A stretch of 64,000 bases of DNA from Pandoraea faecigallinarum. GTDB taxonomy: Bacteria; Pseudomonadota; Gammaproteobacteria; Burkholderiales; Burkholderiaceae. Position numbers and translations under genes: made by a program. Of this stretch, positions 25,546 to 34,416 are shown in pieces (within the stretch, counting starts at the first letter, position 1; each line of letters begins with the position of its first letter). Under the pieces are notes generated by a model, which had not been told where the DNA came from, searched no databases, and saw only the letters and a list, made by a program, of their open reading frames with translations. The stretch spans positions 1,116,001 to 1,180,000 of the forward strand of contig NZ_CP011807.3 of assembly GCF_001029105.3 (NCBI RefSeq), read 5' to 3'.

Positions 25546-26454
25546 TCACCGTATCGCGGCCGGATCGGCGGCGTCTTTCGCGAAGCATTGCGCGAGAAAG
25601 CGCTCGGTGGGGCGCGATAGCGCATCGGCGTGCGGCACGAGCGCGGTGAGCAGACGCTTGAGACCGTGCGGCGGGTCGATTCGTACCGTGGCGAGCGCGG
25701 CGTCTTCATGACGCATCGACATTGCCGAGACGAAGCCCACCCCCATTCCGGCGCGCACCGCCTCCTTGATACTCTCGACCCCCGCGAGTTCGAGCGCTAT
25801 GCGCGGTTCGAGCCCCGACACCGAGAATGCGCGCGCCACCAACGCCCGCACCCCGGAGCCCGGCTCGCGCATGATGAGCGGATACGCGGCGATGGCCTGC
25901 AACGATGCCCCGTCGGGCTGCCGAGCGAGTGGATGATCGGCGCGGGCGATGGCGACGATCTCGTCGTCGCGCCACGGTCGCACGGCGATCTCAGGCGACA
26001 GGCCCGGCGGCACCGCGCCTTCGATGAACGCCACGTCCAGCCGGTCGAGCTGCGCCACGATCTCGCTCGTGTTGCCGTCGATGATGTGCAGCGCCACGGC
26101 CGGGTAGCGTTGATGAAATTCCGCAATAACGTACGGCAGGAGATAGCTCGCCGGCGTCGTACTGGCCCCGATGCGCAAGGCACCCGTTTCCAGTCCGCGC
26201 AGGCTATCGCGCAGGGCAAGCGCCTGACGGTAATCCTGACGTAGCTTGTTGGCGTACACGGCAACCTGTTCGCCCACGGCGGTCAGACGGATGCCACGGC
26301 CGTCGCGACGATACAGCGGCTCGCCGAACGATTCCTGTAACAGGCGCAACTGGCCCGACACGGCGGGCTGCGACAGATGCAGCGCCTGCGCCGCGTGGCT
26401 GATGTTGCCCAGTTCGGCCACTGTCGCGAACGTGAGCAATTGGTCCGGTGTCAT
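25546..26454 (-). CDS. LysR-family regulator
   Basis: A 302-residue LysR regulator with an N-terminal helix-turn-helix (residues 15-45, GNISHAAQALHLSQPAVSGQ) and an inducer-binding domain. It lies 94 bases downstream of a TauE/SafE permease in the same direction, with an inverted repeat in the gap. By analogy with sulfur-related LysR/TauE pairs it may respond to a sulfur anion or organosulfonate, but nothing in the protein proves this. Confidence 0.88.
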   Translation of the reverse strand: MTPDQLLTFATVAELGNISHAAQALHLSQPAVSGQLRLLQESFGEPLYRRDGRGIRLTAVGEQVAVYANKLRQDYRQALALRDSLRGLETGALRIGASTTPASYLLPYVIAEFHQRYPAVALHIIDGNTSEIVAQLDRLDVAFIEGAVPPGLSPEIAVRPWRDDEIVAIARADHPLARQPDGASLQAIAAYPLIMREPGSGVRALVARAFSVSGLEPRIALELAGVESIKEAVRAGMGVGFVSAMSMRHEDAALATVRIDPPHGLKRLLTALVPHADALSRPTERFLAQCFAKDAADPAAIR

Positions 26455-26477
26455 ATCGTCAAATCCATCGGCAATGG

Positions 26478-26496
26478 TGATGATTGGTTCTCATCA
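26478..26496. promoter_or_regulatory. Inverted repeat TGATGA-N7-TCATCA upstream of lysR
   Basis: Perfect 6-bp arms with a 7-base spacer, centred about 30 bases upstream of the LysR start, in an AT-rich patch. This fits a LysR self-regulatory site. Confidence 0.5.
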
Positions 26497-26547
26497 TAGC
26501 CATTATTCGGATGATTAACTTGACGGCAGGCACTTCAGGCCGTCGGC

Positions 26548-27330
26548 TCACCGGCTGCGAAGCAGCAGCGCGATACCGGCGCCAAGCACCACCAGATTCA
26601 CGGCGTTGACGAACTGCCGGCGCGAGAGCCGCAGCGTGATGTGCTTGCCGAGCCACATCCCGGCGATCATCGCGGGCAGGAGCGAGGCGGCCGTCGCCAG
26701 CATCGACACGTCGGCATAGACGCCGGCGAACAGAAACAGTCCGGCGCGGGCCAGCGTGCTGAAGCCGATCAGCGTCGCCTGCGTCACGCGCATGGCTTCG
26801 ACTCGCTCCAGGCGGCTCGTCAGATAGATGGCGAAGACGAAGCCGCCGCTGCCGAACATCGCCCCGAACATGCCGCCGGCAACACCGAACGGAACGGCCC
26901 AGCCCTGAGCCAGACGCGATTTCGCGCGTGGTCCCATCAGCGAAAACACGGCATAGCCGCAAACGAACCACGCGAGGGCGCGCAGCAGGATCTCGGGTCG
27001 CATGTGCAGCAGCAACGCGCCGCCCGCGATGCTTCCCGCCAGAATGGCAGGCAGCAGGCGACGGAGTTCGCTCGTGTCGGCCGCCCGGGCATTGCGCACG
27101 ACATTGCCGGACGCGGCGCCGAAGTCCAGCAGCGCGAGCATCGGCACGATCTGCGCGACGGGCATCGCATAGGCGAGGATCGGGCTGGCGACGAGCGCAG
27201 TGCCGAAGCCTGCGACGCCGAAGATCACATACGCGACGACGAGCGCGGCGCTCATCAGAAGCCAGTGACCCGGTGACGGAAGCGCGGCGCACAGTGCGTC
27301 GAACGAGGTGATGGGCAGTATGGGCAGCAT
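26548..27330 (-). CDS. TauE/SafE-family membrane permease
   Basis: A 260-residue inner-membrane protein with about eight hydrophobic segments and the family's duplicated glycine-rich motifs (VIFGVAGFGTALVASPILAYAMP and GGMFGAMFGSGGFVFAIYL). Members export or import sulfite, sulfoacetate, taurine-derived or other organic anions. I take the ATG at 27330; an upstream GTG at 27375 is also open. It is flanked by two LysR genes, one divergent and one downstream. Confidence 0.85.
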   Translation of the reverse strand: MLPILPITSFDALCAALPSPGHWLLMSAALVVAYVIFGVAGFGTALVASPILAYAMPVAQIVPMLALLDFGAASGNVVRNARAADTSELRRLLPAILAGSIAGGALLLHMRPEILLRALAWFVCGYAVFSLMGPRAKSRLAQGWAVPFGVAGGMFGAMFGSGGFVFAIYLTSRLERVEAMRVTQATLIGFSTLARAGLFLFAGVYADVSMLATAASLLPAMIAGMWLGKHITLRLSRRQFVNAVNLVVLGAGIALLLRSR

Positions 27331-27454
27331 GGTGACGGACGAGGGATTCGATGCGGGTGCGGCCGTAGCTGGCACGCGGTTTTTCCGTCAGCATAGGGCC
27401 GCGTGCAGGCGAGGCGCCAATATAGAATGTGGCGATGTTCGATCTCGAAATGGC

Positions 27455-28375
27455 ATGGTCATGGTGTCGCTGCGGCAGTTGCGTTATTTCCTGGAAGTGG
27501 TCGACGCGGGCGGATTCAGCGCGGCGGCCGAGCGTTTGTTCATTGCGCAGTCGGCGTTGAGCCGCCAAATCTCCGAGCTTGAACGCGAGTTGCAGGCCGT
27601 GCTGCTCGAACGCTCGTCGAAAGGCGTGACGCTCACCCCCGCCGGGCGCACGTTCGTCGACGAGGCGCGACGCGTGCTCACCACGTTGGAGGGCTCCGTC
27701 GCGCTCACGCGCAGCGTGGCGCGCGGCGAGCAGGGTACCGTGCGGCTGGCGCACTCCAGTTCGGTACCATTTGCCGGCGCGCTGCCCTCGGCGCTGTTTG
27801 CGCATCTGCAAGCGAATCCCGGCGTGAGCGTCGACATCTCGACGCTGTCGTCGGAACAGCAGCAGGACGAAATCGAGGCGGGGCGTATCGACGTGGGATT
27901 GGTGCGGCTGCCGGTGCTGCGCCCCGCGCCGTCGCTCCTTTGCGAGACGATTGCGCAGGAGCGCCTGCTCTTGCTCGTGCCCGCCGGACATGCGCTTGCG
28001 AGCCGCACATCGGTGAGCGTGGCGGCGCTGGCGCCGGTGCCGTTCGTGTCGCTGCCGCACCGCGAGCGTGGCGGACTGAGTTATCGCGTCGCACAACTGT
28101 GCCAGCAGCACGGCTTTTTCCCGCGCGCGGCGGTCGCGACCTCGCGCAAGACCACACTCGTCAACCTTGTCGCCGCGGGATTCGGTGTGGCGATCGTGCC
28201 GGAAAGTCTGGCGGCGCTGGCGGGGCCGAACGTGCGCCGTGTCGTGCTCGACGACGCGAATGCCGACAGCGAAATTGCGTTGCTGCGCCGCCGCGACGCC
28301 AGCGCGCTCGCGGTTTCGCTGAGCGAGGCCATGCGCCGGGCGACGGACATGGCGCGACCGACCATGTCGCAGTAA
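27455..28375 (+). CDS. LysR-family regulator
   Basis: A 306-residue LysR regulator whose helix-turn-helix region (GGFSAAAERLFIAQSALSRQ) follows the usual VSLRQLRYFLEVVD start. The initiation codon is either 27455 or the Met two codons later at 27461; the ribosome site is weak. It is divergent from the TauE/SafE gene with 124 bases between and may control it. The effector is unknown. Confidence 0.88.
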   Translation: MVMVSLRQLRYFLEVVDAGGFSAAAERLFIAQSALSRQISELERELQAVLLERSSKGVTLTPAGRTFVDEARRVLTTLEGSVALTRSVARGEQGTVRLAHSSSVPFAGALPSALFAHLQANPGVSVDISTLSSEQQQDEIEAGRIDVGLVRLPVLRPAPSLLCETIAQERLLLLVPAGHALASRTSVSVAALAPVPFVSLPHRERGGLSYRVAQLCQQHGFFPRAAVATSRKTTLVNLVAAGFGVAIVPESLAALAGPNVRRVVLDDANADSEIALLRRRDASALAVSLSEAMRRATDMARPTMSQ

Positions 28376-28495
28376 GTCCCGCGTAAGCCGTGCGTGAGAG
28401 TGTGGCTGCACAACGATCGGAAAGTGGCCTCGGCGCGAGGCATCGAAGCGGGCGCCAAAGCCGGGAAAACGGAGCGGAAACACGCGAGGAAACCC

Positions 28496-28524
28496 TCAAG
28501 TCCGCCGTTTTTTCTCCCGTTATA
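28496..28524 (+). promoter_or_regulatory. Possible flagellar-type (sigma-28) promoter
   Basis: TCAAGTCC, 13 bases, then CCGTTATA, 132 bases upstream of the chemotaxis-type transducer. The elements resemble the sigma-28 pattern (TAAAGTTT and GCCGATAA), which often drives chemotaxis genes. The TATACT at 28521-28526 could also be a sigma-70 -10 box. Confidence 0.3.
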
Positions 28525-28656
28525 CTTTTCGGCACAGGCTGAAGACAGCCAACGTGTGGCGCAGACGTCTACCCGGCGTTTTACGTTTCCTGGCAGTTCC
28601 GGCGACCGTCCCGCCCTCGTCATAACAAGCAGATCAGAGACGCGAGGAGACTGACG

Positions 28657-30078
28657 ATGGGGCTATTGATGGGGCTATTTGCGCGCTCAAGGGGAGCCGC
28701 GCAGACCAACATCATGAGCGAGGTGGCCGGCAGCGCGGGCACCCTCGGTGTGGAGTTGTGCGATATCGCCGGCAACGTCGATGAAATCGCCGTGCGTATC
28801 AAGCGTCAGGCGGAAGTGTTTCAGGCGCTTCGCCGCGCCGCCACCGATACCAGCGAAGGCAATCAGCGTATCGCCGGCGCCGCCCGCGACGCCCGCGACG
28901 TGGCCGACCGGGCCAGCGCGGAAATTGCGGCGTCGCGCAGTACGGCCGACGCCTCGCTGGCTTCCATTCACGGACTGGTCGAAGGGGTTTCCGGCATGGC
29001 CGACGAGATCTCGGGACTGCGCGAAGCCCTCGATCACGTGGGCAAAGTCGCCGAGGGAATTTCCGTCATCGCCCGGCAGACCAATCTGCTCGCGCTCAAT
29101 GCCGCCATCGAAGCCGCGCGCGCAGGTGCTGCGGGCCGCAGCTTCGCTGTCGTGGCGACGGAAGTGAAACTGCTCGCGAGCAAGACGGCCGAGGCCACGC
29201 AGCAAATCGAGCACACGCTCGCCGCACTGAGCGAGCGCACCGAGCGGCTCATGCGCGAGAGCAATGCGAACGTCGCGCGCGCCAACGACGCCCGCGAAGG
29301 CACCCGCGCCATTGCCAGCGTGATCGAGACCGCCGCAAGTGCGCTCGACACGTTCGACCAGCAGGCCGGGCAGATTGCGCAGGCGAGCGAAGCCATCGAA
29401 AACGAATGCAATACGCTCGCCGCACACGTCGACGAAATGGCCGACGGCGTGACACATTCCGCCGATCACGTTGAAAGTGCGCGCGAGCGCATCAACGGCT
29501 TGTTATCGGTGTCGGAGCATCTGATTGGCCTGATCGCCGAGGCGGACGTCGAAACGGAAGACACGCCGTTCATTCGCGCGGTGCGCCGTGCCGCCAAGCA
29601 GGTCGGCGAGAGCTTCGAAGCCGCGCTGGCGAAGGGCAAGATCAGCGAACAGGAGTTGTTCGACCGGCGCTACGAACCCATTCCGGGGTCGAATCCGCAG
29701 CAATTGATGGCGCGCTTCACGCGCTTTACCGACGAGACGCTGCCGGCGATTCAGGAGCCGTTGCTAAACATGAACGAGCGCATCGCGTTCTGCGCGGCGG
29801 TCGACGAAAACGGCTACCTGCCCACGCACAATCGCAAGTTCTCGCAGGCGCCGACCAACGACCCGGTATGGAACGCGGCGCACTGCCGCAACCGCCGGCT
29901 CTTCAACGACCGCACCGGCGCGGCTGCCGGGCGCAATACCAAACCGCTGCTGCTGCAAACTTATCGCCGGGATATGGGCGGCGGGGAGTTCGTGGTGATG
30001 AAGGATGCGTCTGCGCCCATTTACGTGAACGGGCGTCACTGGGGAGGCTTCCGTATCGCCTATCGCGTGGCGCGCTAA
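28657..30078 (+). CDS. Soluble methyl-accepting chemotaxis-type transducer
   Basis: A 473-residue transducer with no membrane helix, so probably cytoplasmic. Residues about 60-290 are coiled coil and contain the receptor hairpin ([23 protein letters not shown], then [19 protein letters not shown]). The usual FAVVADEVR is FAVVATEVK here. Residues about 330-473 form a separate C-terminal domain with [13 protein letters not shown] and [12 protein letters not shown], resembling sensor modules more often found N-terminal in membrane receptors. It probably signals to CheA from an internal cue. No CheB/CheR-binding tail is seen. Confidence 0.8.
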   Translation: MGLLMGLFARSRGAAQTNIMSEVAGSAGTLGVELCDIAGNVDEIAVRIKRQAEVFQALRRAATDTSEGNQRIAGAARDARDVADRASAEIAASRSTADASLASIHGLVEGVSGMADEISGLREALDHVGKVAEGISVIARQTNLLALNAAIEAARAGAAGRSFAVVATEVKLLASKTAEATQQIEHTLAALSERTERLMRESNANVARANDAREGTRAIASVIETAASALDTFDQQAGQIAQASEAIENECNTLAAHVDEMADGVTHSADHVESARERINGLLSVSEHLIGLIAEADVETEDTPFIRAVRRAAKQVGESFEAALAKGKISEQELFDRRYEPIPGSNPQQLMARFTRFTDETLPAIQEPLLNMNERIAFCAAVDENGYLPTHNRKFSQAPTNDPVWNAAHCRNRRLFNDRTGAAAGRNTKPLLLQTYRRDMGGGEFVVMKDASAPIYVNGRHWGGFRIAYRVAR

Positions 30079-30098
30079 GAGAGACAGAGACGGCATGA

Positions 30099-30136
30099 GA
30101 AACGCGCCGCCGACCTTGCCGTCGGCGGCGCGTTTC
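30099..30136. terminator. Bidirectional terminator hairpin
   Basis: A perfect 16-bp stem (left arm GAAACGCGCCGCCGAC) with a 6-base loop, between the transducer stop and the convergent Pro/Tyr-repeat gene stop. A T-rich GTTTCT tail follows on the plus strand and TCTCAT on the minus strand. Confidence 0.75.
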
Positions 30137-30162
30137 GTTTCTACCCGGGAGTGCGGCGTGGA

Positions 30163-30468
30163 TCAGTAGCCGTGGCGGTAGTAGCCCCGGCCATAGTAGC
30201 CGCCGTAATAGCCCCGGTACGGGCGGCCGTAGTAGACCGGCGGCGGGCCGTAATAGACCGGTGCCGGTGCCACGTACACGGGCGGCGGGGCGACATAGAC
30301 CGGCGGGGGCGGCGCCACGTAGACCGGTGCCGGTGCATAGACCGGCGCCGGCGCGATCAACGGTACGCCAATACCGATCCCGACCGAGACGTGCGCCTGC
30401 GCCGTACCGATCGCACCCGCGGCGAGCGCGATCCCGGCGATGGCAAGGGCGGCAAACTTGGTTTTCAT
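30163..30468 (-). CDS. Secreted Pro/Val/Tyr-repeat protein
   Basis: A 101-residue exported protein: signal peptide with cleavage at about residue 25 (GTAQA), then VSVGIGIGVPLIAPAP, then repeated units of the form (A/P)PVY(V/Y/G) across about 45 residues, ending in a Gly/Tyr/Arg-rich tail. The ATG at 30468 has AGGAGAAAT upstream. Similar small repeat proteins are common in Burkholderiales and are usually listed as putative virulence or envelope proteins without a known function. The repeats suggest an extended, extracytoplasmic, possibly surface-associated protein. Confidence 0.8.
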   Translation of the reverse strand: MKTKFAALAIAGIALAAGAIGTAQAHVSVGIGIGVPLIAPAPVYAPAPVYVAPPPPVYVAPPPVYVAPAPVYYGPPPVYYGRPYRGYYGGYYGRGYYRHGY

Positions 30469-30999
30469 GACATTTCTCCTGCGGACTTGGCAGCGTACTG
30501 ATGACAGCGCCCGGACGGCACCATGCCGTTCGACGCGCCCGGTGCCCGCCGGCACCCTGGTTCGTCAGATTCCTTGACTTTACTTTACTGAAGTTCCGGT
30601 ACGCGGTCCTGTCGCAATTGTTGCAAAGTATGCGCACTTGACCGGTATGGGGAACGTTCGGGCGTAGAAAAGGGGCCGCCAAACGTATAAATCAGACCCC
30701 TATTCTATGCAGAATCAACGCTTTGCGCTGGTTTCGGTTGACATCGTGCGGGCCCCCGCCTCAAAGGGATGGCGCGCGGCAAGCGACACTTGTTACATTC
30801 ATTTACATGCGGCGCGCGCGGTGTGGGGCAAAAACAGCGGGCGAATGCCACTTCCGCGGCATTCGCCCGTTGCCGGCGTCCAGCGTTCACGATGTCTACG
30901 ACGTCGTATACGCGTGCAACGCCTTCTCCTCCCTGCTAAATCGTATTTCCCGTGTTTCCGCGAAATCCTCGCGCGAGCCTCGCGGCGCACGGCGGTGCT
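30469..30999. other. Intergenic region without a supported gene
   Basis: 531 bases upstream of the Pro/Tyr-repeat gene and downstream of the Cys-hairpin repeat gene, both on the minus strand. It contains the latter's terminator (30828-30869). Several frames stay open but their translations are Arg/Cys-rich shadows with no signal, start context or family resemblance. Confidence 0.6.
30828..30869 (-). terminator. Rho-independent terminator of the Cys-hairpin repeat gene
   Basis: On the minus strand a perfect 12-bp stem (CGGGCGAATGCC and its complement) with an 8-base loop is followed by CTGTTTTTG. It lies about 130 bases past the stop at 31000. Confidence 0.75.
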
Positions 31000-31584
31000 T
31001 TATTGGTGGAAGCGCGCCCTGGCGTCTGCCACGCAACTGTCCTTGCTGCTGCCCGAGAGCGCGTCGCAGCGTTCCATCGCGGCCTTGTACTCGGCCTTGT
31101 TGGCGTCGGCATTGGCGTCCTGACGGGCGGCCGCGGTGTCCTTGGACGATTCGCGGCTCGTGCGCATCACCTTGGCGTCGCCGTAGGCCTTGGTCTTGGC
31201 CGCCTTGGCGTCCTTCATGCACACGTCTTTGTCGTTGCCCTTCTTGTCATCGCAGCGCAGCTTGGCGACGTCATAGTCGGCGTCGGCCTTGGCAATGGCA
31301 GCGTCGTAGCGGGCCTTGGGCGTTTGCTTGTAGTCCGCTTCGGCGTTGGCCTTGGCGATCTTTTCCTTGCCCTTCGCGTCCTCGACGCAGATTTTCTTCG
31401 CATTGTCCTTCATGCTGTCGCAGCGCGCGGAAGCCGCCTTGTAATCCGCTTCGGCGGATTTCTGCGCAGCGTCGTAACGGTCCTTGGCAGCCGCATCGGC
31501 GGCGCTCGCCGCAGTGGTGCTCAGCATGCCTGCTGCCGCGATACAGGCACAGGTCAGGACATTCATGGCGATTCGATGTGACAT
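31000..31584 (-). CDS. Periplasmic protein with three Cys-hairpin repeats
   Basis: A 194-residue exported protein of unknown function: signal peptide to about residue 28 (TTAASA), then a Lys/Ala/Asp-rich, probably helical body. Three units each carry R-C-D-x9-C (the two Cys eleven residues apart), preceded by an A-x-Y or similar helical segment and followed by a DAK/DAR motif. Six mature cysteines in three equal pairs suggest three disulfide-closed helical hairpins. The ATG at 31584 has AAGGAGGA upstream. It lies in a stress/envelope gene set. I do not recognise a named family. Confidence 0.75.
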   Translation of the reverse strand: MSHRIAMNVLTCACIAAAGMLSTTAASAADAAAKDRYDAAQKSAEADYKAASARCDSMKDNAKKICVEDAKGKEKIAKANAEADYKQTPKARYDAAIAKADADYDVAKLRCDDKKGNDKDVCMKDAKAAKTKAYGDAKVMRTSRESSKDTAAARQDANADANKAEYKAAMERCDALSGSSKDSCVADARARFHQ

Positions 31585-31717
31585 CTCGGAGTCCTCCTTG
31601 GCTAGGATGGTAGCGAGCATGAGGCGCGCCGCCGAAGCGCCGCGCGTCGACTTTCGGGGGGATACCGGTCGGCGGTGGGCCGCGAGTACCTCGGGCAACT
31701 GGGCCGATCACGCGGTA

Positions 31718-31855
31718 TTACTTGTTCCGGTCGGCTGCGCCCTGAATGGCTTCACCTCCCTTCTCGACGTCCTTGCCCGCGCCGTGGATGGTGTTGCAGC
31801 CGGCGAGGCCCAGGGCGAAGCTCGAGAGCAGAGCGATGGCGATCAATCGTTTCAT
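31718..31855 (-). CDS. Entericidin A/B-family small lipoprotein
   Basis: A 45-residue lipoprotein: lipobox LGLAGC at residues 15-20, then NTIHGAGKDVEKGGEAIQGA, the typical entericidin helix. The start has AAGGAG seven bases upstream. Entericidins are membrane lipoproteins induced by stress and stationary phase; in Enterobacteria they form an antidote/toxin pair, but here there is a single gene. It lies between CsbD and the Cys-hairpin protein, consistent with a stress regulon. Confidence 0.85.
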   Translation of the reverse strand: MKRLIAIALLSSFALGLAGCNTIHGAGKDVEKGGEAIQGAADRNK

Positions 31856-31915
31856 TTTGATTTCTCCTTGGTGAGAGGATGTCGTCCGAGGCGCAATGGA
31901 AGCGCGAAGGGGGGA

Positions 31916-31976
31916 GGTCATTGCCCGCCTCCCGGCGGGCAATGACCTGCGTGAGCCTGCGTGAACCTGCGTGAGC
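31916..31976. repeat. Long perfect hairpin and 10-bp tandem repeat
   Basis: A perfect 14-bp stem with a TCCC loop (31916-31947, arm GGTCATTGCCCGCC), followed by three copies of CTGCGTGARC (31947-31976). It lies between CsbD and entericidin. No T tract follows on either strand, so it may be an mRNA-stabilising or partial-termination element rather than a terminator. Confidence 0.55.
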
Positions 31977-32001
31977 GAAAGCGCGATCGCGCAATGCTGA
32001 C

Positions 32002-32208
32002 TTACCAGAGCTTGTGCTGGTTATTCCAGGTGTCGACTTCGCGTTCGGCGTCGGCCTTCGCCTTGCCGTAGCGCTCCTGGATCACACCGACGAACTTGTC
32101 GCGATTGCCCTCGATCTTGAGCAGATCGTCGTCGGTCAGGTTGCCCCACTGCTTCTTCGCTTCGCCCTTGAGCTGGTTCCACTTGCCCTTGATCAGATCC
32201 GAGTTCAT
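32002..32208 (-). CDS. CsbD-family stress protein
   Basis: A 68-residue protein matching the CsbD family along its length: starts MNSDLIKGKWNQLKGEAKKQW, with GNLTDDDLLKIEG and the REVDTWN tail. CsbD-like proteins are small, soluble, abundant in stationary phase and under general stress, and of unknown biochemical role. The gene is 148 bases upstream of entericidin in the same direction. Confidence 0.92.
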   Translation of the reverse strand: MNSDLIKGKWNQLKGEAKKQWGNLTDDDLLKIEGNRDKFVGVIQERYGKAKADAEREVDTWNNQHKLW

Positions 32209-32352
32209 AGCAACTCCTCAGTGTTGGGTTGGATTCACGTCCTCTGACCCGCCCGTGGGGGCGGCGGGAGGTGATTCCATGGTAGGGAGTGCGAAGTGTT
32301 TGCGCTGTCAGCCGCGTTGTCGTCGCGGTGTAGGCGGAGTCGGGTTGCGCTG

Positions 32353-33927
32353 TCAGTGCATTCCGACCGGCGGACGTGGAGGCTGCTCGGGCGGAGACGA
32401 TTGTGGCGATTGTGGCGATTGTGCCGACTGGGAGGACCGGTCTGACTGAGAAGACGCCGGCGGCTCGTCTGGCCGGCCGTCGGCCACGGTGGGACCTGTC
32501 TGCGCGGCCACGGTACTCTCGGTGATTTCCGTGGCGATTTCGGGGGCGTCTGCCGGATTGCAAAGCGGCAGCACCACCTGAATTTCCGTGCCGAGACGTT
32601 GCGGAAGCGAATGAATGTCGATGCGCCCGCCCTTGGCCGAGACGCGCTGGCGCATGCCGAACAATCCATGCGTCTTGGGCTTGTTGAACTGATCGTGCGT
32701 GAGGCCGATACCGTTGTCGATCACTTCGAGCCGCACACGCTGGCCGTCGCACGCGAGCGCCACGCGCACCGCCGTCGCGCGCGCGTACTTGCCCGCGTTC
32801 GTCAGCGCTTCCTGCGCCACACAAAACAGCACGATGGCGGTCGATTCGGGCAGCGCGAAGTCTTCTTCCGGCAAATCGAGATCGAGTTGCCAGTGTTGCT
32901 GATCGGCGGCTTCCTCGGCCAGCGAGCGCAGCGCCGTGACCAGGCCGAAGTTGATCAGCACGGTCGGGCGCAGGTTCTCGATGATGCGACGCTTGGTCTG
33001 AATACCGGAGTCGAGGTTGCGCTGCGCGCGTGCGAGCTTCTCGGAAATCACAGGGTCGACGTTGCGCAATTTGTGGTGAGCCCACGTCACGTCCATCTTG
33101 CACGCCGTGAGAATCGCACCGAGTTCGTCGTGCAGTTCACGCGACAGACGTGTTTTTTCGTCCTCGCTGACGTTCTGCAAGTGCGTCGCCAGTTCGTCGA
33201 GTTGCTCGGTGCGCTCGCGCACGAGCCGGTCCAGATGCGCCTGCTGCTCGTGCAGCTGATCTCGGGCGAGTTGTTCCTGCCGCATTTGTTTGCCGAGCGT
33301 GCGAAACAGCAAAATGAACAGCAGGATCGTGAGCACCGACAACGCGCCGGCGCTGATGGCGGAGATCGCCTGATCGAAGCGGCCGTCGTCCTGGGCCGTG
33401 CGCGCACGGGCCAGTTCGCGGTTGTAGAGATCGGTGATACCGGTCTGCACCGGTTCCATCGTCCCGAGGCCGAGATTCGACGGGGCGAGCGCCTCCTCCA
33501 GTGTCATTTCTCCTTGCATAACGGCCAGGCGTGCGGTGTCCATCGCCGTGATGCGCTGCGAGAACAGTTGCATGACGCGCGCGAACTCATGCGTCGCCTG
33601 ATCGTCGTGCACATTCTGATAGTGCTGGATGATCAGGGCGGAAAGGTCGCGAATGCGCCGCACGGCCGACAGGTACGGATCGAGATAGGCCGGATCGCTC
33701 GTGAGCAGATACCCGCGCTGGCTTGCCACGACGGTAGACGTACGCGCAATGATCTCGTTGAGCTCGTTGGCGGTCATCATGTTTTGCAGCGCCGCTTCGT
33801 AGGTGGACGCGAGCCGCCGATGCGCCGATTCCAGCCCGATCAGGCTGCCGACCGTAATCACGATCGCGGCGATCATGGCGATGATCCAGCTTCTGCGACG
33901 TAACCAGGACGTGAACAATCGGGGCAT
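32353..33927 (-). CDS. Sensor histidine kinase with CHASE3 domain, NarX-like
   Basis: A 524-residue membrane kinase. Helices at about 11-30 and 185-205 enclose a CHASE3-type sensor domain (ARTSTVVASQRGYLLTSD). A coiled linker leads to a HisKA_3 dimerisation domain with phospho-His in LSRELHDELGAIL and a HATPase with HGLFGMRQRV. The C-terminal 50 residues are Ser/Gln/Pro-rich and encoded by a 9-nt repeat. HisKA_3 kinases pair with NarL-type regulators; the nearest is at 35442. The ATG at 33927 lacks a clear ribosome site. Confidence 0.87.
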   Translation of the reverse strand: MPRLFTSWLRRRSWIIAMIAAIVITVGSLIGLESAHRRLASTYEAALQNMMTANELNEIIARTSTVVASQRGYLLTSDPAYLDPYLSAVRRIRDLSALIIQHYQNVHDDQATHEFARVMQLFSQRITAMDTARLAVMQGEMTLEEALAPSNLGLGTMEPVQTGITDLYNRELARARTAQDDGRFDQAISAISAGALSVLTILLFILLFRTLGKQMRQEQLARDQLHEQQAHLDRLVRERTEQLDELATHLQNVSEDEKTRLSRELHDELGAILTACKMDVTWAHHKLRNVDPVISEKLARAQRNLDSGIQTKRRIIENLRPTVLINFGLVTALRSLAEEAADQQHWQLDLDLPEEDFALPESTAIVLFCVAQEALTNAGKYARATAVRVALACDGQRVRLEVIDNGIGLTHDQFNKPKTHGLFGMRQRVSAKGGRIDIHSLPQRLGTEIQVVLPLCNPADAPEIATEITESTVAAQTGPTVADGRPDEPPASSQSDRSSQSAQSPQSPQSSPPEQPPRPPVGMH

Positions 33928-34211
33928 GGGGAACAGTAGGCCTTGCGCGGCGTTGATACGACGGTGGAGGGGCCTTTCGGCGCGATGCGCTTCGATCATA
34001 CGGCGAAAATCAAGCCATCCGGGCAATTGTCAGCCAATTCCTACGCAAAAACCAGCGTCGCGCGGGCAGTTCCGTGAGCGGCGTTTTTCTACTATTCACT
34101 CAGCAACCTGAGGTCCGCATTGCGGGATGTGCCTTCGGCAGTGTCGCCGCGCCGGCCACGGGGAGCAGAGAAAGTCTCCGGGAAATGTCGTTTCAAACCA
34201 AGGAGAACGCC

Positions 34212-34388
34212 ATGCTGAAGTGGGCTTTGTTGTTTGCATTGATCTCGATCGTGGCCGGCCTGTTGGGCTTTACCGGGATTGCTGCCGGTGCCGCCGGGAT
34301 TGCGAAGATTCTGTTCGTGCTGTTCCTGGTGCTGTTCGTGATCTTCCTGCTGCTCGGTCTGACCGTCGCCAAGAAGATCGTCGACTAG
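34212..34388 (+). CDS. DUF1328 small membrane protein, copy 1
   Basis: A 58-residue DUF1328 (YtjA-type) protein: two hydrophobic helices with the motif [20 protein letters not shown]. The ATG has AAGGAGAACGCC upstream. It is divergent from the CHASE3 kinase and followed 28 bases later by a second copy. Members are small inner-membrane proteins linked to general and osmotic stress; the biochemical role is unknown. Confidence 0.9.
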   Translation: MLKWALLFALISIVAGLLGFTGIAAGAAGIAKILFVLFLVLFVIFLLLGLTVAKKIVD

Positions 34389-34416
34389 ATACCCGACCAC
34401 ATACGAGGAGGTTGCG

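Noticed and set aside
30707..31613. Open frames on the plus strand in the gap and opposite the Cys-hairpin gene
   Set aside because: Arg/Cys/Pro-rich products, no ribosome site, and they run through a terminator hairpin.
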